Of a stretch of DNA of 64,000 nucleotides, positions 8,682-15,586 are shown piece by piece. This stretch comes from Sphingobium cloacae. Lineage in GTDB: Bacteria > Pseudomonadota > Alphaproteobacteria > Sphingomonadales > Sphingomonadaceae. Under the pieces are notes generated by a model. That model made no database searches and was not told the origin of the DNA. It saw only the letters and a list, made by a program, of their open reading frames with translations. The stretch covers positions 2,607,001-2,671,000 of the forward strand of contig NZ_AP017655.1 of assembly GCF_002355855.1 (NCBI RefSeq), given 5' to 3'. Both the position numbers and the translations under genes were made by a program. How positions within the stretch are numbered: position 1 is the first letter of the stretch; every line of letters begins with the position of its first letter.

Positions 8682-9683
8682 TTAGCGAATAATGGTGGCG
8701 AAGGGGCCGATGCTGACCGTGCTTGCGCCCAGTTCCGTCGCGATGGTGGCAATCGCGCCGTCAACATCCTTGGCGTCGAACAGTCCGCTGACCTGTCGGC
8801 GCGCAAGCGCCGGGTTGGCGACAATGATCTGCCCGCGCCGATAGCGGTTGAGTTCGGCGACAACATCGCCCAACGGGCTGGCATCGAACAACAGACGACC
8901 GCGCCGCCATGCTTCGGCTTGTTCCACCTCAACGCCAGCGACGGAACCAAGGCCATTCGCATCATAGCGAACCTGCCGACCCGGCGAGAGGACCGCATGC
9001 GCCGTTTCCCCACTGGCCGCATGGGCCGCTACGTCAACGTCATGCTGCGCAACCGCGACGCGCACGGCATCGGGCAGGCGATCGACGCTGAAGCGGGTTC
9101 CCAGCGCGCGGGCTTCCCCGTTCGCCGCCTCCACCACGAAGGGACGGCCGCCCGCCATCGCCTTGGGCGTAGGCGCAAACAACGCCACGCCGGACAGGAG
9201 TTCGACGCGGCGTTCGCGCCCATCGAAATGCACGGCGATGGCGGTCGCCGGACCAAGATTGACCCGCGATCCATCTTCAAGCGCGACGGTTCTAACCTCG
9301 CCAATATCGGTGCGATGATCGGCGCGAAGTATCGTCAGCGGATCACCAAACCAGAAGGAGACGAAACCGAACGCACCAACTGCGCCCGCCACAGCCGCTC
9401 CAACCCGGCCCCATCGCCTGCGCGGGACTGGCTGGGCAATGGGCATGGGCGAAACAGCGGTCGTCATGTCAGCACGCAACGGCCCCGGATCGGCCTTCAG
9501 CAAATCGAGGTTCGCCCATGTCGATCGGGCATGATCGAAGGCGGCACGATGAGCGGGACTTGCAGCCAGCCAGACGTCAAGTTTTGCCCGCTCGCCGGAC
9601 GTGAGCGGCGCACCGCCGAGCCGGACGGTCCAGTCCGCAGCCGCCTGCTCCACCTGATCCCTATTCTCGCGATTGTCAGCCAT
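8682..9683 (-). CDS. fecR: FecR-family anti-sigma factor (module 1)
   Basis: A 333-residue inner-membrane regulator. A cytoplasmic DUF4880-type domain occupies residues 1-55 (AADWTVRL, W in KLDVWLAASPAHRAAFD). A membrane segment near 92-112 and a FecR domain (about 120-215, RTVALEDGSRVNLG, ALGTRFSVD) follow, then a DUF4974-like C-terminal STN-partner region. It would relay receptor occupancy to the ECF sigma factor encoded just upstream (stop 9802). The 118-base gap between the two genes contains, on the minus strand, CGTCTTATCGATGA, which resembles the -10 regions proposed for module 2. Confidence 0.88.
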   Translation of the reverse strand: MADNRENRDQVEQAAADWTVRLGGAPLTSGERAKLDVWLAASPAHRAAFDHARSTWANLDLLKADPGPLRADMTTAVSPMPIAQPVPRRRWGRVGAAVAGAVGAFGFVSFWFGDPLTILRADHRTDIGEVRTVALEDGSRVNLGPATAIAVHFDGRERRVELLSGVALFAPTPKAMAGGRPFVVEAANGEARALGTRFSVDRLPDAVRVAVAQHDVDVAAHAASGETAHAVLSPGRQVRYDANGLGSVAGVEVEQAEAWRRGRLLFDASPLGDVVAELNRYRRGQIIVANPALARRQVSGLFDAKDVDGAIATIATELGASTVSIGPFATIIR

Positions 9684-9801
9684 TCATCGTCCCCGCCGCG
9701 TACCGATCTGTCCGCCGGTCGCCTTGCACCGGCATCGGATCAGTCATCGATAAGACGCGCGGGATGCAAGGAGTCAGTAAAAAGCGGTGCAACGAACGAC
9801 C

Positions 9802-10302
9802 CTATTGCGGTTTCATGCGGTGCATGATGTGGGCAAGCGCAATGCTCAGATGTTTCTGCACCGAGCTTTCGGAAATGCCGAGCTGGTCGGCAACCTCCGC
9901 ATAAGTCAGCCCCTCGACCTTCGCCAGCACGAAGATACGGCGCGTCCGATCGGGGAGGTCTGCAACGACATCATGCAGGCGGGCGAGCATCTGGCGCGCG
10001 GCGACCGCTTCATCAAGCGGCGGGGCATCGTCGTGAATTTCGGCAAGCCGTTCGTCATCGGTCGGATCGGTGCGGCGGCGTTCCACCCTGCGGATATGAT
10101 CGACCGCCAGATTATGCGCGGTGCGGAACAGATAGGAGCGATCATTGGAAAGGGCGGCGGCGTTGCCGCGTTCGGCGATACGCACGAAGGCATCGTGCGC
10201 CAGATCGGCGGCGGCAGCGGGATCGCGCAGCTTGTGAGTCAGATAGTCCTGCAATGCGCGTCCATGCGCCAGATACAGGCGCTTCAACGCCTTGCCCGCC
10301 AA
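9802..10302 (-). CDS. fecI: FecI-like ECF sigma factor (module 1)
   Basis: A 166-residue ECF sigma factor. Region 2 (about 10-80) has DLAHDAFVRIAE and YLFRTAHNLAVDHIRR. Region 4 (about 110-160) has LPDRTRRIFVLAKVEGLTYAEVADQLGISESSVQKHLS. This is the iron-starvation FecI subfamily, which directs RNA polymerase to siderophore receptor operons. It heads module 1, with FecR downstream. Upstream (10303-10586) no gene is seen, and the next sequence is a broken conjugation gene, so an element junction probably lies in that gap. Confidence 0.9.
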   Translation of the reverse strand: MAGKALKRLYLAHGRALQDYLTHKLRDPAAAADLAHDAFVRIAERGNAAALSNDRSYLFRTAHNLAVDHIRRVERRRTDPTDDERLAEIHDDAPPLDEAVAARQMLARLHDVVADLPDRTRRIFVLAKVEGLTYAEVADQLGISESSVQKHLSIALAHIMHRMKPQ

Positions 10303-10586
10303 CTCGTAACTCCCGAACTCCGCTTGCCCGATACCCTGCCGGGATAGACCAAGTGAGAACCACTCGCAACTTCCGAACGCGGACGTCCTTCGATGAGTAG
10401 CCGTCCCAGGAGCAAGACGTTGGGAGAGAGATGGCCGGCAGCGGGCAGCAACTGATCAGTCGGGCCAGAAGCCGACGCTCCGAGAGCGTCGCTGCTGTGC
10501 AAAAATTCTGCGGCAGACTTTCCTGAGCAAGGAGGCATCCGTTCTGAGACCGGCCGCTCGCCTAGCCTTGCGGTCAGGCAAGCAGA

Positions 10587-10886
10587 ATGAACCTGACGAA
10601 CGCGGATGCCCGCGCGCGGAAATATGGCGGCTGCGGCATCCTTGGATTCCAGTCCTATCCGCAATTGCGCGCGACCTACGGGCAGGAGGATGCCGCCGCG
10701 ATCACCGGCTACTGTTCGACCTGGGTGGCGCTCCGCGCGAACGACACCGACACGGCGGAACATGTCTCCAAGAATCTCGGCCGCGTCGAGCAGGTCGAGG
10801 CCAATGAGGGCATGTCCTATGGGGTGAACGACATGCGCGACGGGGTGAACCTCTCGCGCATGCAAGTGACCCGGCCGCTACGTTGA
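10587..10886 (+). pseudogene. Type IV coupling protein (TraD/VirD4-like), fragment left of the IS
   Basis: Residues such as GILGFQSYPQLRATYGQ, GYCSTWVALRANDTDTAEHVSKNLG and GVNDMRDGVNLSRMQVTRPL match the C-terminal part of the conjugative ATPase that docks DNA to a type IV secretion channel. The nucleotide-binding N-terminal two thirds are missing: an in-frame TAG lies 21 bases before the ATG at 10587. The frame is cut by the IS after CTA at 10878-10880. Removing the IS joins it in frame to the part at 11728 (RPL then VMDTEVTNLP). Confidence 0.7.
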
Positions 10887-11724
10887 GAACCTATACACCT
10901 GTTTGATATTATGAGATAAATATCCTGTCTCTGTGAGTTTGTGCAGGAGAGAGTATGTCACGCCATCTGTTTTGGCTGTCGGATGAGGCAGGGTTAGCGA
11001 TTGAGCCACATCTGCCGCATGGCAAAGCTGGCAAGCCGAGAGTTGACGATCGAACGGTGATTTCGGGCATCCTGCACGTGCTCAAGACAGGCTGCCGCTG
11101 GCGCGACGTACCCGCCGCTTATGGGCCGCCCACAACGATCTATAACCGCTACAACCGCTGGTCTCAGCGGCGCATCTGGCAGCGCCTTTTCGAGAAGGTC
11201 GCGGCATCGGGGCCTGTGCCGAAAGAACTGTCGATAGATAGCAGCCACGTCAAAGCCCACCGTTCGGCGGCAGGCTCAAAAAGGGGGAGTATGAAGAAGC
11301 GGTCGGTCGCTCACGGGGCGGCAGGACGTGCAAGATCCACTGCCTGGCCGACGATCGCGGCCGACCGGTCGCCATCACCCTGACACCCGGCAACATCGCA
11401 GACATCAGCATCGCCATTCCGCTACTCGGTACGGTCGCTCCACCAAGGCGTCTCCTCGCCGACAAAGCCTATGACGCCGACAGCTTGCGCAACTGGCTGA
11501 CCGCCCGAAACGTCAAAGCCGTGATCCCTTCAACTGCTTCGCGCCGAACACCATATCCTCTCGACCGGCGTATCTATCGAAGGAGAAACGTCATCGAGAG
11601 GCTCTTCGGACGCCTCAAAAACTGGCGGCGCATCGCCACCAGATATGACCGACACGCCCAAAACTATCTCGCCGCTATCGCTCTCGTCGCCGTCGTCGCA
11701 GAGTGGAGCAAATGAGTCCCCAAC
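10881..11724 (+). mobile_element. IS5-family (IS427-like) insertion sequence, about 844 bp
   Basis: The element is bounded by CTA at 10878-10880 and 11725-11727, a 3-base target duplication typical of IS5/IS427 elements. The ends form imperfect inverted repeats: left GTTGAGAACCTATAC from 10882, right (reverse complement) GTTGGGGACTCATTT from 11724. It carries one frameshifted transposase and interrupts a type IV coupling protein gene that is in frame when the IS is removed. Confidence 0.8.
10955..11715 (+). CDS. IS5-family transposase made by -1 frameshift (two frames)
   Basis: Frame A (10955-11383) begins MSRHLFWLSDEAGLAIEPHL and carries the N-terminal DUF4096-type domain (DDRTVISGILHVLKTGCRWRD) and the first catalytic Asp (SIDSSHVKAHR). 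At the A5G5 run (11278-11287) a -1 slip enters the frame giving KKGEYEEAVGRSRGGRTCKIH and continues to 11715, with LLADKAYDADSLR (second Asp) and RNVIERLFGRLKNWRRIATRYD (catalytic Glu). Together these form a DDE transposase of about 253 residues. The frameshift is the normal expression mode in the IS427 group, so the copy may be intact. Without slippage only an inactive N-terminal product ending at 11383 is made. Confidence 0.8.
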
Positions 11725-11727
11725 CTA

Positions 11728-12207
11728 GTGATGGACACCGAGGTCACCAACCTGCCGAACTTCTCCGGCTTTCTCCGTTTCGGCCGCAATCTCCCGGTCC
11801 TGCGCTTCTCGGACACGTTCAACGAGATCCGGACATTGTGTGCCGCCTTCATCGAGCGCACCGATCCCCCGAAACGGCTCCCGGCGGGCAAGGACATCAT
11901 CACCCATGTTCGCGCCGCCGCCCAGGCGCGGGCCGCTGCGCAATCGGGTGCGGCCAACCCGCCGCCACCTGAGAAGCCACGGCCAACCAATCAGCCCGAC
12001 CTGTTCGAGCCTGGCAATCCCCTACCGGAACCGGCCGAACAGCCGCCGCCGGCGAGCCCCGATCCGTTCGAGCCTAAAGAAGGCGGCGTGCTGTCCGGGG
12101 GTGAAGGCTCCGATACCCCGGTCGAAGCCAGCGCGCCGGTGCCGTTCCTGGGAGCGGCGCGCGGGCGGATGTCGGGTTTATCTCCGAATGATGGGAAGAT
12201 GAGATGA
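11728..12207 (+). pseudogene. Type IV coupling protein, C-terminal part right of the IS
   Basis: Continues the fragment at 10587-10886 with TNLPNFSGFLRFGRNLPVLR and FIERTDPPKRLPAGKDIITHV, the end of the ATPase core. A Pro-rich disordered tail of about 80 residues follows. A GTG at 11728 could start translation but would give only a nonfunctional C-terminus. The stop overlaps the start of the lytic transglycosylase gene (12204), showing the original operon order. Confidence 0.7.
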
Positions 12208-12725
12208 GATCCCGCGCGATTGTCGCGGGGGCGCTGGCGTGCCTTCTCGCCTTTAGCCCGGCGATCGCGTCCGCCAAAGGGACAGCCGCCGCGGAAAACG
12301 AGATCGGCCACTGTATTCGTCAGGCTGCCAAGGGTCGGGTTTGGCTTGAGAAGACCTTGTGGGGCCTGCGCAGACAGGAGGCCGGATGGCTCGGAGCGGA
12401 AGTCGCCAACACCAACGGGACTCACGATCTCGGGCCGCTTCAGATCAATAGCTGGTGGGTGCCCCGGATCGCACGCCTGGTCGAACGTCCCGAACATCAG
12501 GTCCGGCACTGGCTTCGCTATGATGCCTGTTTCAATGCCGAAGCGGCGCGCTGGATATTCCTGTCGGGGTTGCAGGCGACCGGCGACTATTGGAAGGCCG
12601 TCGGCGTCTATCATAGTCCAACGGGCTGGCGGCAGCGCGCCTATGCGGCGAAGGTGGCAAACCACATGCGTCGGCAGTTTGGGGCCGCCGCTTTCTCCCA
12701 GTATAGCCGAAGCGACAATCGATGA
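12204..12725 (+). CDS. Conjugation lytic transglycosylase (TrbN/VirB1-like)
   Basis: A 173-residue protein with a signal peptide (residues 1-24, ending AIASA) and a lysozyme-like SLT domain. The catalytic Glu sits in LRRQEAGW, followed by the substrate-groove motif DLGPLQINSWW and a terminal YAAKVANHMRRQ helix. Enzymes of this type open peptidoglycan for assembly of a conjugative type IV secretion channel. The start overlaps the coupling-protein stop by four bases, which supports a conjugation role over a general autolysin role. Confidence 0.75.
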   Translation: MRSRAIVAGALACLLAFSPAIASAKGTAAAENEIGHCIRQAAKGRVWLEKTLWGLRRQEAGWLGAEVANTNGTHDLGPLQINSWWVPRIARLVERPEHQVRHWLRYDACFNAEAARWIFLSGLQATGDYWKAVGVYHSPTGWRQRAYAAKVANHMRRQFGAAAFSQYSRSDNR

Positions 12726-12790
12726 CCGGGCCGCGCGTTCGATGTAGTGAAGTCGCGCCTTGATGGCGTGAATCACTATGTTGAAAGGCG

Positions 12791-13651
12791 GTGCGCGTGT
12801 TCGAACCTGCGCCAATAGTGCTGCGGCGGGATCCGAACGGCCTGCTTCGCCCAGATTTGCGCGAGATGCTGCACGCCCTCTTGGATGCGGCTGGCAGCAA
12901 TGTTATCGAGCCGGTCGCGGAAATGCCGGACCCTTCGCCCGCTGATGCGTTCGGGGATTTGATGGCCGGGGCGCGATCGTTCGAGCTGGCGCCAGGCGTC
13001 CTGCTGGCGGATCACCTCTGGGATCATGCCGGTGACTATCGGCGCGGCGCCCTGGCCGAACGCCTTCGGGCGACGGCCGAACAGCGAGGCAAGCATCTTC
13101 CGGGCTTCCTGGCGGTCTATGCCACCAGTATTCGAACGCCCTTGGCCTATGGACCGCACCGCATGCCGCTTCGTGTGGCCGAGGACATTGCTGTGCCGGC
13201 GGGGATCGGCGGACCCTATCTGGTTCTCGTGTCCTGTCGGCTTTTGCCGAACCACAGGGCTGAAGCGGTTTGCGGCTTTGCCCAACCCATCCTGAGCGGT
13301 CGCGGGTTCGTGCCGGTATTCTCCGACCTGGAACGGGATATATTCGAAGGCCTGATCGGGCTTCAGGTCGCCCTCGATGCACATGGCCTGGACTGCACGA
13401 TCACGCGCGTCCTGCCTCCTGCCTCGTCCATGGCCGAGCACGACATTCATGTCGCAATCGGCCGGGGTGACGTAGTCGTCCGTGAGTTACGGCTTGCGGT
13501 CAGGGCTGACTGTGCGGCCAGTGATGACGCTGCCGATAGCCACGGGTCCGTTTATGTCATCAAGTCAGACAACTGGGTGAGCGGCGACTTCCTCAGATGG
13601 CTGGAACAAGCAATTCTCGGGAAAAAAATGGCCGATTTCCCGTTAGGTTAG
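12791..13651 (+). CDS. Conserved-looking hypothetical protein of the conjugative block
   Basis: A 286-residue protein from a GTG start with a GAAAGG site close upstream. The family is not recognised. There is no signal peptide or membrane segment. The middle (about 85-200) holds hydrophobic strands such as GPYLVLVSCRLLP and GLIGLQVALDAHGLDCTITRVLP, suggesting an alpha/beta fold. The C-terminus contains VYVIKSDNWVSGDFLRWLEQ. It follows the transglycosylase by 65 bases, with an imperfect dyad at 12745-12778 between them. GC content and codon use resemble the flanking conjugation genes. Confidence 0.5.
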   Translation: MRVFEPAPIVLRRDPNGLLRPDLREMLHALLDAAGSNVIEPVAEMPDPSPADAFGDLMAGARSFELAPGVLLADHLWDHAGDYRRGALAERLRATAEQRGKHLPGFLAVYATSIRTPLAYGPHRMPLRVAEDIAVPAGIGGPYLVLVSCRLLPNHRAEAVCGFAQPILSGRGFVPVFSDLERDIFEGLIGLQVALDAHGLDCTITRVLPPASSMAEHDIHVAIGRGDVVVRELRLAVRADCAASDDAADSHGSVYVIKSDNWVSGDFLRWLEQAILGKKMADFPLG

Positions 13652-13794
13652 TCGACTGGCTGCGAACGCGCGACTACATCCTTAACACGCCGGGCGTTGC
13701 GGCAAGGACATGACTCGTTTAGGTTGTTAAGAATGGATCGCAATAACTCCAGCGAATCGACGATGCGGAGGTGCGGCATCGAAGAAGGCAGGGC

Positions 13795-14307
13795 ATGCTG
13801 GATCAGGGCAAAGCATTGCGGGTTTATCAGGAGCAGCACGCGCGGCTTCTGAACTGCGCATCGCGAATCCTGGGCGATGCCGTCCGCGCCGAAGATATCG
13901 TCCATGATGCATGGATCGCGGTTACCGCGCGTATCGGCGACGAAGATGTACGCGAATTTGGCGGCTATCTTTACTCGACCGTCCGGAATCTCGCGATCGA
14001 CGCCCTGCGGCGGGAGCGCAAATATGACGAGATCGCGGGCGGCAATTTCGAGGCGGCGGCCGTCAACGTGCCCGACGCTAGCCCGCCGGTCGATGTGTGG
14101 ATCGCCGACGCGCAGGAACTGGATCGCTTCAGGCAGGCCTTGGCGCGGCTGCCCGAGCGACAACGCATCGCGGTCGAGATGCACCGCGTCGGCAATTTCA
14201 AGCTGCGCGATATCGCAGGCCGGCTTGGCGTTTCGGTCGGTTACGCGCAGGAACTGGTGATGAAGGGTATCGCGTTCTGCGCGGAATATCTGGAAGAGGG
14301 GCATTAA
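13795..14307 (+). CDS. FecI-like ECF sigma factor (module 2)
   Basis: A 170-residue ECF sigma factor starting MLDQGKALRVYQEQHARLLN; a longer frame from 13771 adds only a basic stretch. Region 2 has RAEDIVHDAWIAVTAR and YLYSTVRNLAIDALRRERK. Region 4 has LPERQRIAVEMHRVGNFKLR and IAGRLGVSVGYAQELVMKG. It heads module 2 and presumably reads the two matching promoters at 14342-14366 and 15492-15516. Similarity to the module 1 sigma factor is visible only in the core motifs, so the two modules are not a recent duplication. Confidence 0.88.
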   Translation: MLDQGKALRVYQEQHARLLNCASRILGDAVRAEDIVHDAWIAVTARIGDEDVREFGGYLYSTVRNLAIDALRRERKYDEIAGGNFEAAAVNVPDASPPVDVWIADAQELDRFRQALARLPERQRIAVEMHRVGNFKLRDIAGRLGVSVGYAQELVMKGIAFCAEYLEEGH

Positions 14308-14341
14308 AGGCGGTGCAGTGCGCTGAAACGAAGACGATAGC

Positions 14342-14366
14342 TGAAAAATCGAGTGCCCATCCGTCT
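14342..14366 (+). promoter_or_regulatory. Candidate ECF promoter upstream of the module 2 fecR
   Basis: TGAA at 14342 and CCGTCT ending at 14366 span 25 bases, the same span as 15492-15516 before the receptor. Downstream, TATGAGGG is also shared. The layout fits FecI-type promoters (an A-rich GAA -35 and a GTCT -10). It supports starting fecR at 14443 rather than 14353, which lies inside the promoter. Confidence 0.55.
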
Positions 14367-14442
14367 TCCTTGTATGAGGGATTTGAAACCAACGGCGCCG
14401 ATAGGACCGACCTGGTGGCGGTTGCGGCCGGGACGGCCTTCG

Positions 14443-15456
14443 ATGGCGTCTGACCGCAAGCGGGCACTGCTCGAGGCCGCCGACTGGTATACGCGCATCA
14501 TCGAAGGCGACGATCCGGACCTCGATGGCCGTTTCCACGATTGGCTCGATGCCGATCCTCTCCATGCCGAGTCCTGGAGAGACATCCTGCGAACAGGCAG
14601 GAGCCTTGCCCGGCTCGAACCGACGACAAGCGCGCAGTGGGTGCAGGGTAGGGCGGCGCCGGCCGGCGAGGCTCGCGCGGCCCCGCCGCCGCGCCGGCGG
14701 GCGGGGCGCCGTTTCTCGCTGAGCCCGTCGCGTCTGCCGTTCAACGGGAAACGCCTGCTGGCCGGCGCGGCGGCGGCTTGCGCGGTCTTCGCGTTCGCAC
14801 CCGACGCGATCATCTGGTGGCAGGCCGATCAGACCAGCAGGGCCGGCGAGGTCCGCGCGCTCGCCCTGGCCGACGGCACCAAGGTCGATCTCGGACCGGC
14901 CAGCGCGATCGCCATCGACTATGAGGGCGGTCGCCGCAATGTGCGCCTGCTCGCGGGGCAGGCCTGGTTCGAGGTCGCGCATGATCCGGCCAGACCCTTT
15001 CGCGTCGAGTCCGACAATGCCCGCGTGACCGTACTGGGCACCGGCTTCGATGTCCGCATGACCGGCGGCGCCACCGATGTGAGCGTTGCGCATGGTCGTG
15101 TGCGCCTGGAAAGCCTGCCGGACACGAAACAGACGCGCGAGCTGACCGCCGGAGAATGGGCCAGCATCGCCCCCGACGTCCGTGAGCGTCACGGCGCCGC
15201 TTCGGTCCCTTTGCTCGGCTTGTGGCGCCGTGGCGAGCTGGTCGCGCGCGGCGAGACTCTGGGCAATGTGATCGAGCAGATCCGCCCTTGGTATCGCGGG
15301 CGCATCCTTGTTCTCGACTCCAGCCTCGCGGCCGTGCCGGTTACCGGCATCTTCAAGGCAAGCGATCCTCTGCGCGCCATCTGCAACCTGGTCGAGCCGC
15401 ATGGCGGCCGCGTCGCCACAGTGACGCCCTGGCTGATCGTCGTCACCAAGGGCTGA
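14443..15456 (+). CDS. FecR-family anti-sigma factor (module 2)
   Basis: A 337-residue regulator starting MASDRKRALLEAADWYTRII. The DUF4880-type cytoplasmic domain (residues 1-50) has DWLDADPLHAESWRD. An Arg-rich segment and a membrane helix (about 104-120, LLAGAAAACAVFAFAP) follow. The FecR domain has VRALALADGTKVDLGPASAIAIDY and VLGTGFDVRM, and a C-terminal region contains VIEQIRPWYRGRILVLD, where the receptor STN domain is expected to bind. It lies between the sigma factor and receptor genes, each separated by a promoter-sized gap of about 130 bases. Confidence 0.87.
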   Translation: MASDRKRALLEAADWYTRIIEGDDPDLDGRFHDWLDADPLHAESWRDILRTGRSLARLEPTTSAQWVQGRAAPAGEARAAPPPRRRAGRRFSLSPSRLPFNGKRLLAGAAAACAVFAFAPDAIIWWQADQTSRAGEVRALALADGTKVDLGPASAIAIDYEGGRRNVRLLAGQAWFEVAHDPARPFRVESDNARVTVLGTGFDVRMTGGATDVSVAHGRVRLESLPDTKQTRELTAGEWASIAPDVRERHGAASVPLLGLWRRGELVARGETLGNVIEQIRPWYRGRILVLDSSLAAVPVTGIFKASDPLRAICNLVEPHGGRVATVTPWLIVVTKG

Positions 15457-15491
15457 TTTCCGCGTCGCGAGAAAAATTTCTTCCGATCGCC

Positions 15492-15516
15492 TGAATCTCC
15501 GAAGCGCCACCCGTCT
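15492..15516 (+). promoter_or_regulatory. Candidate ECF promoter upstream of the module 2 receptor
   Basis: TGAA at 15492 and CCGTCT ending at 15516 have exactly the spacing seen at 14342-14366. TATGAGGG follows four to six bases later in both. The predicted transcript would have a 5' leader of about 60 bases before the TTG start at 15587. Confidence 0.55.
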
Positions 15517-15586
15517 CTTTTTATGAGGGGTGTAGTTCTTGCAACGCATTAGCAAGAATGTCCCCTTTCGTGCAAAGGAGACTGAC

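Noticed and set aside
12745..12778. Imperfect dyad TAGTGA...TCACTA with inner GCGCC/GGCG
   Set aside because: It has no T run and only a modest stem. It may be an operator, but there is no second copy or other support.
13700..13760. Possible Fur-type or other iron operator before the module 2 sigma gene (GTTGTTA...AATAAC)
   Set aside because: The arms are imperfect and widely spaced and do not match a standard Fur box well enough to annotate.
13648..15555. A 635-codon minus-strand frame opposite the module 2 sigma factor and fecR
   Set aside because: Both plus-strand genes show full family motifs and promoter-linked starts.
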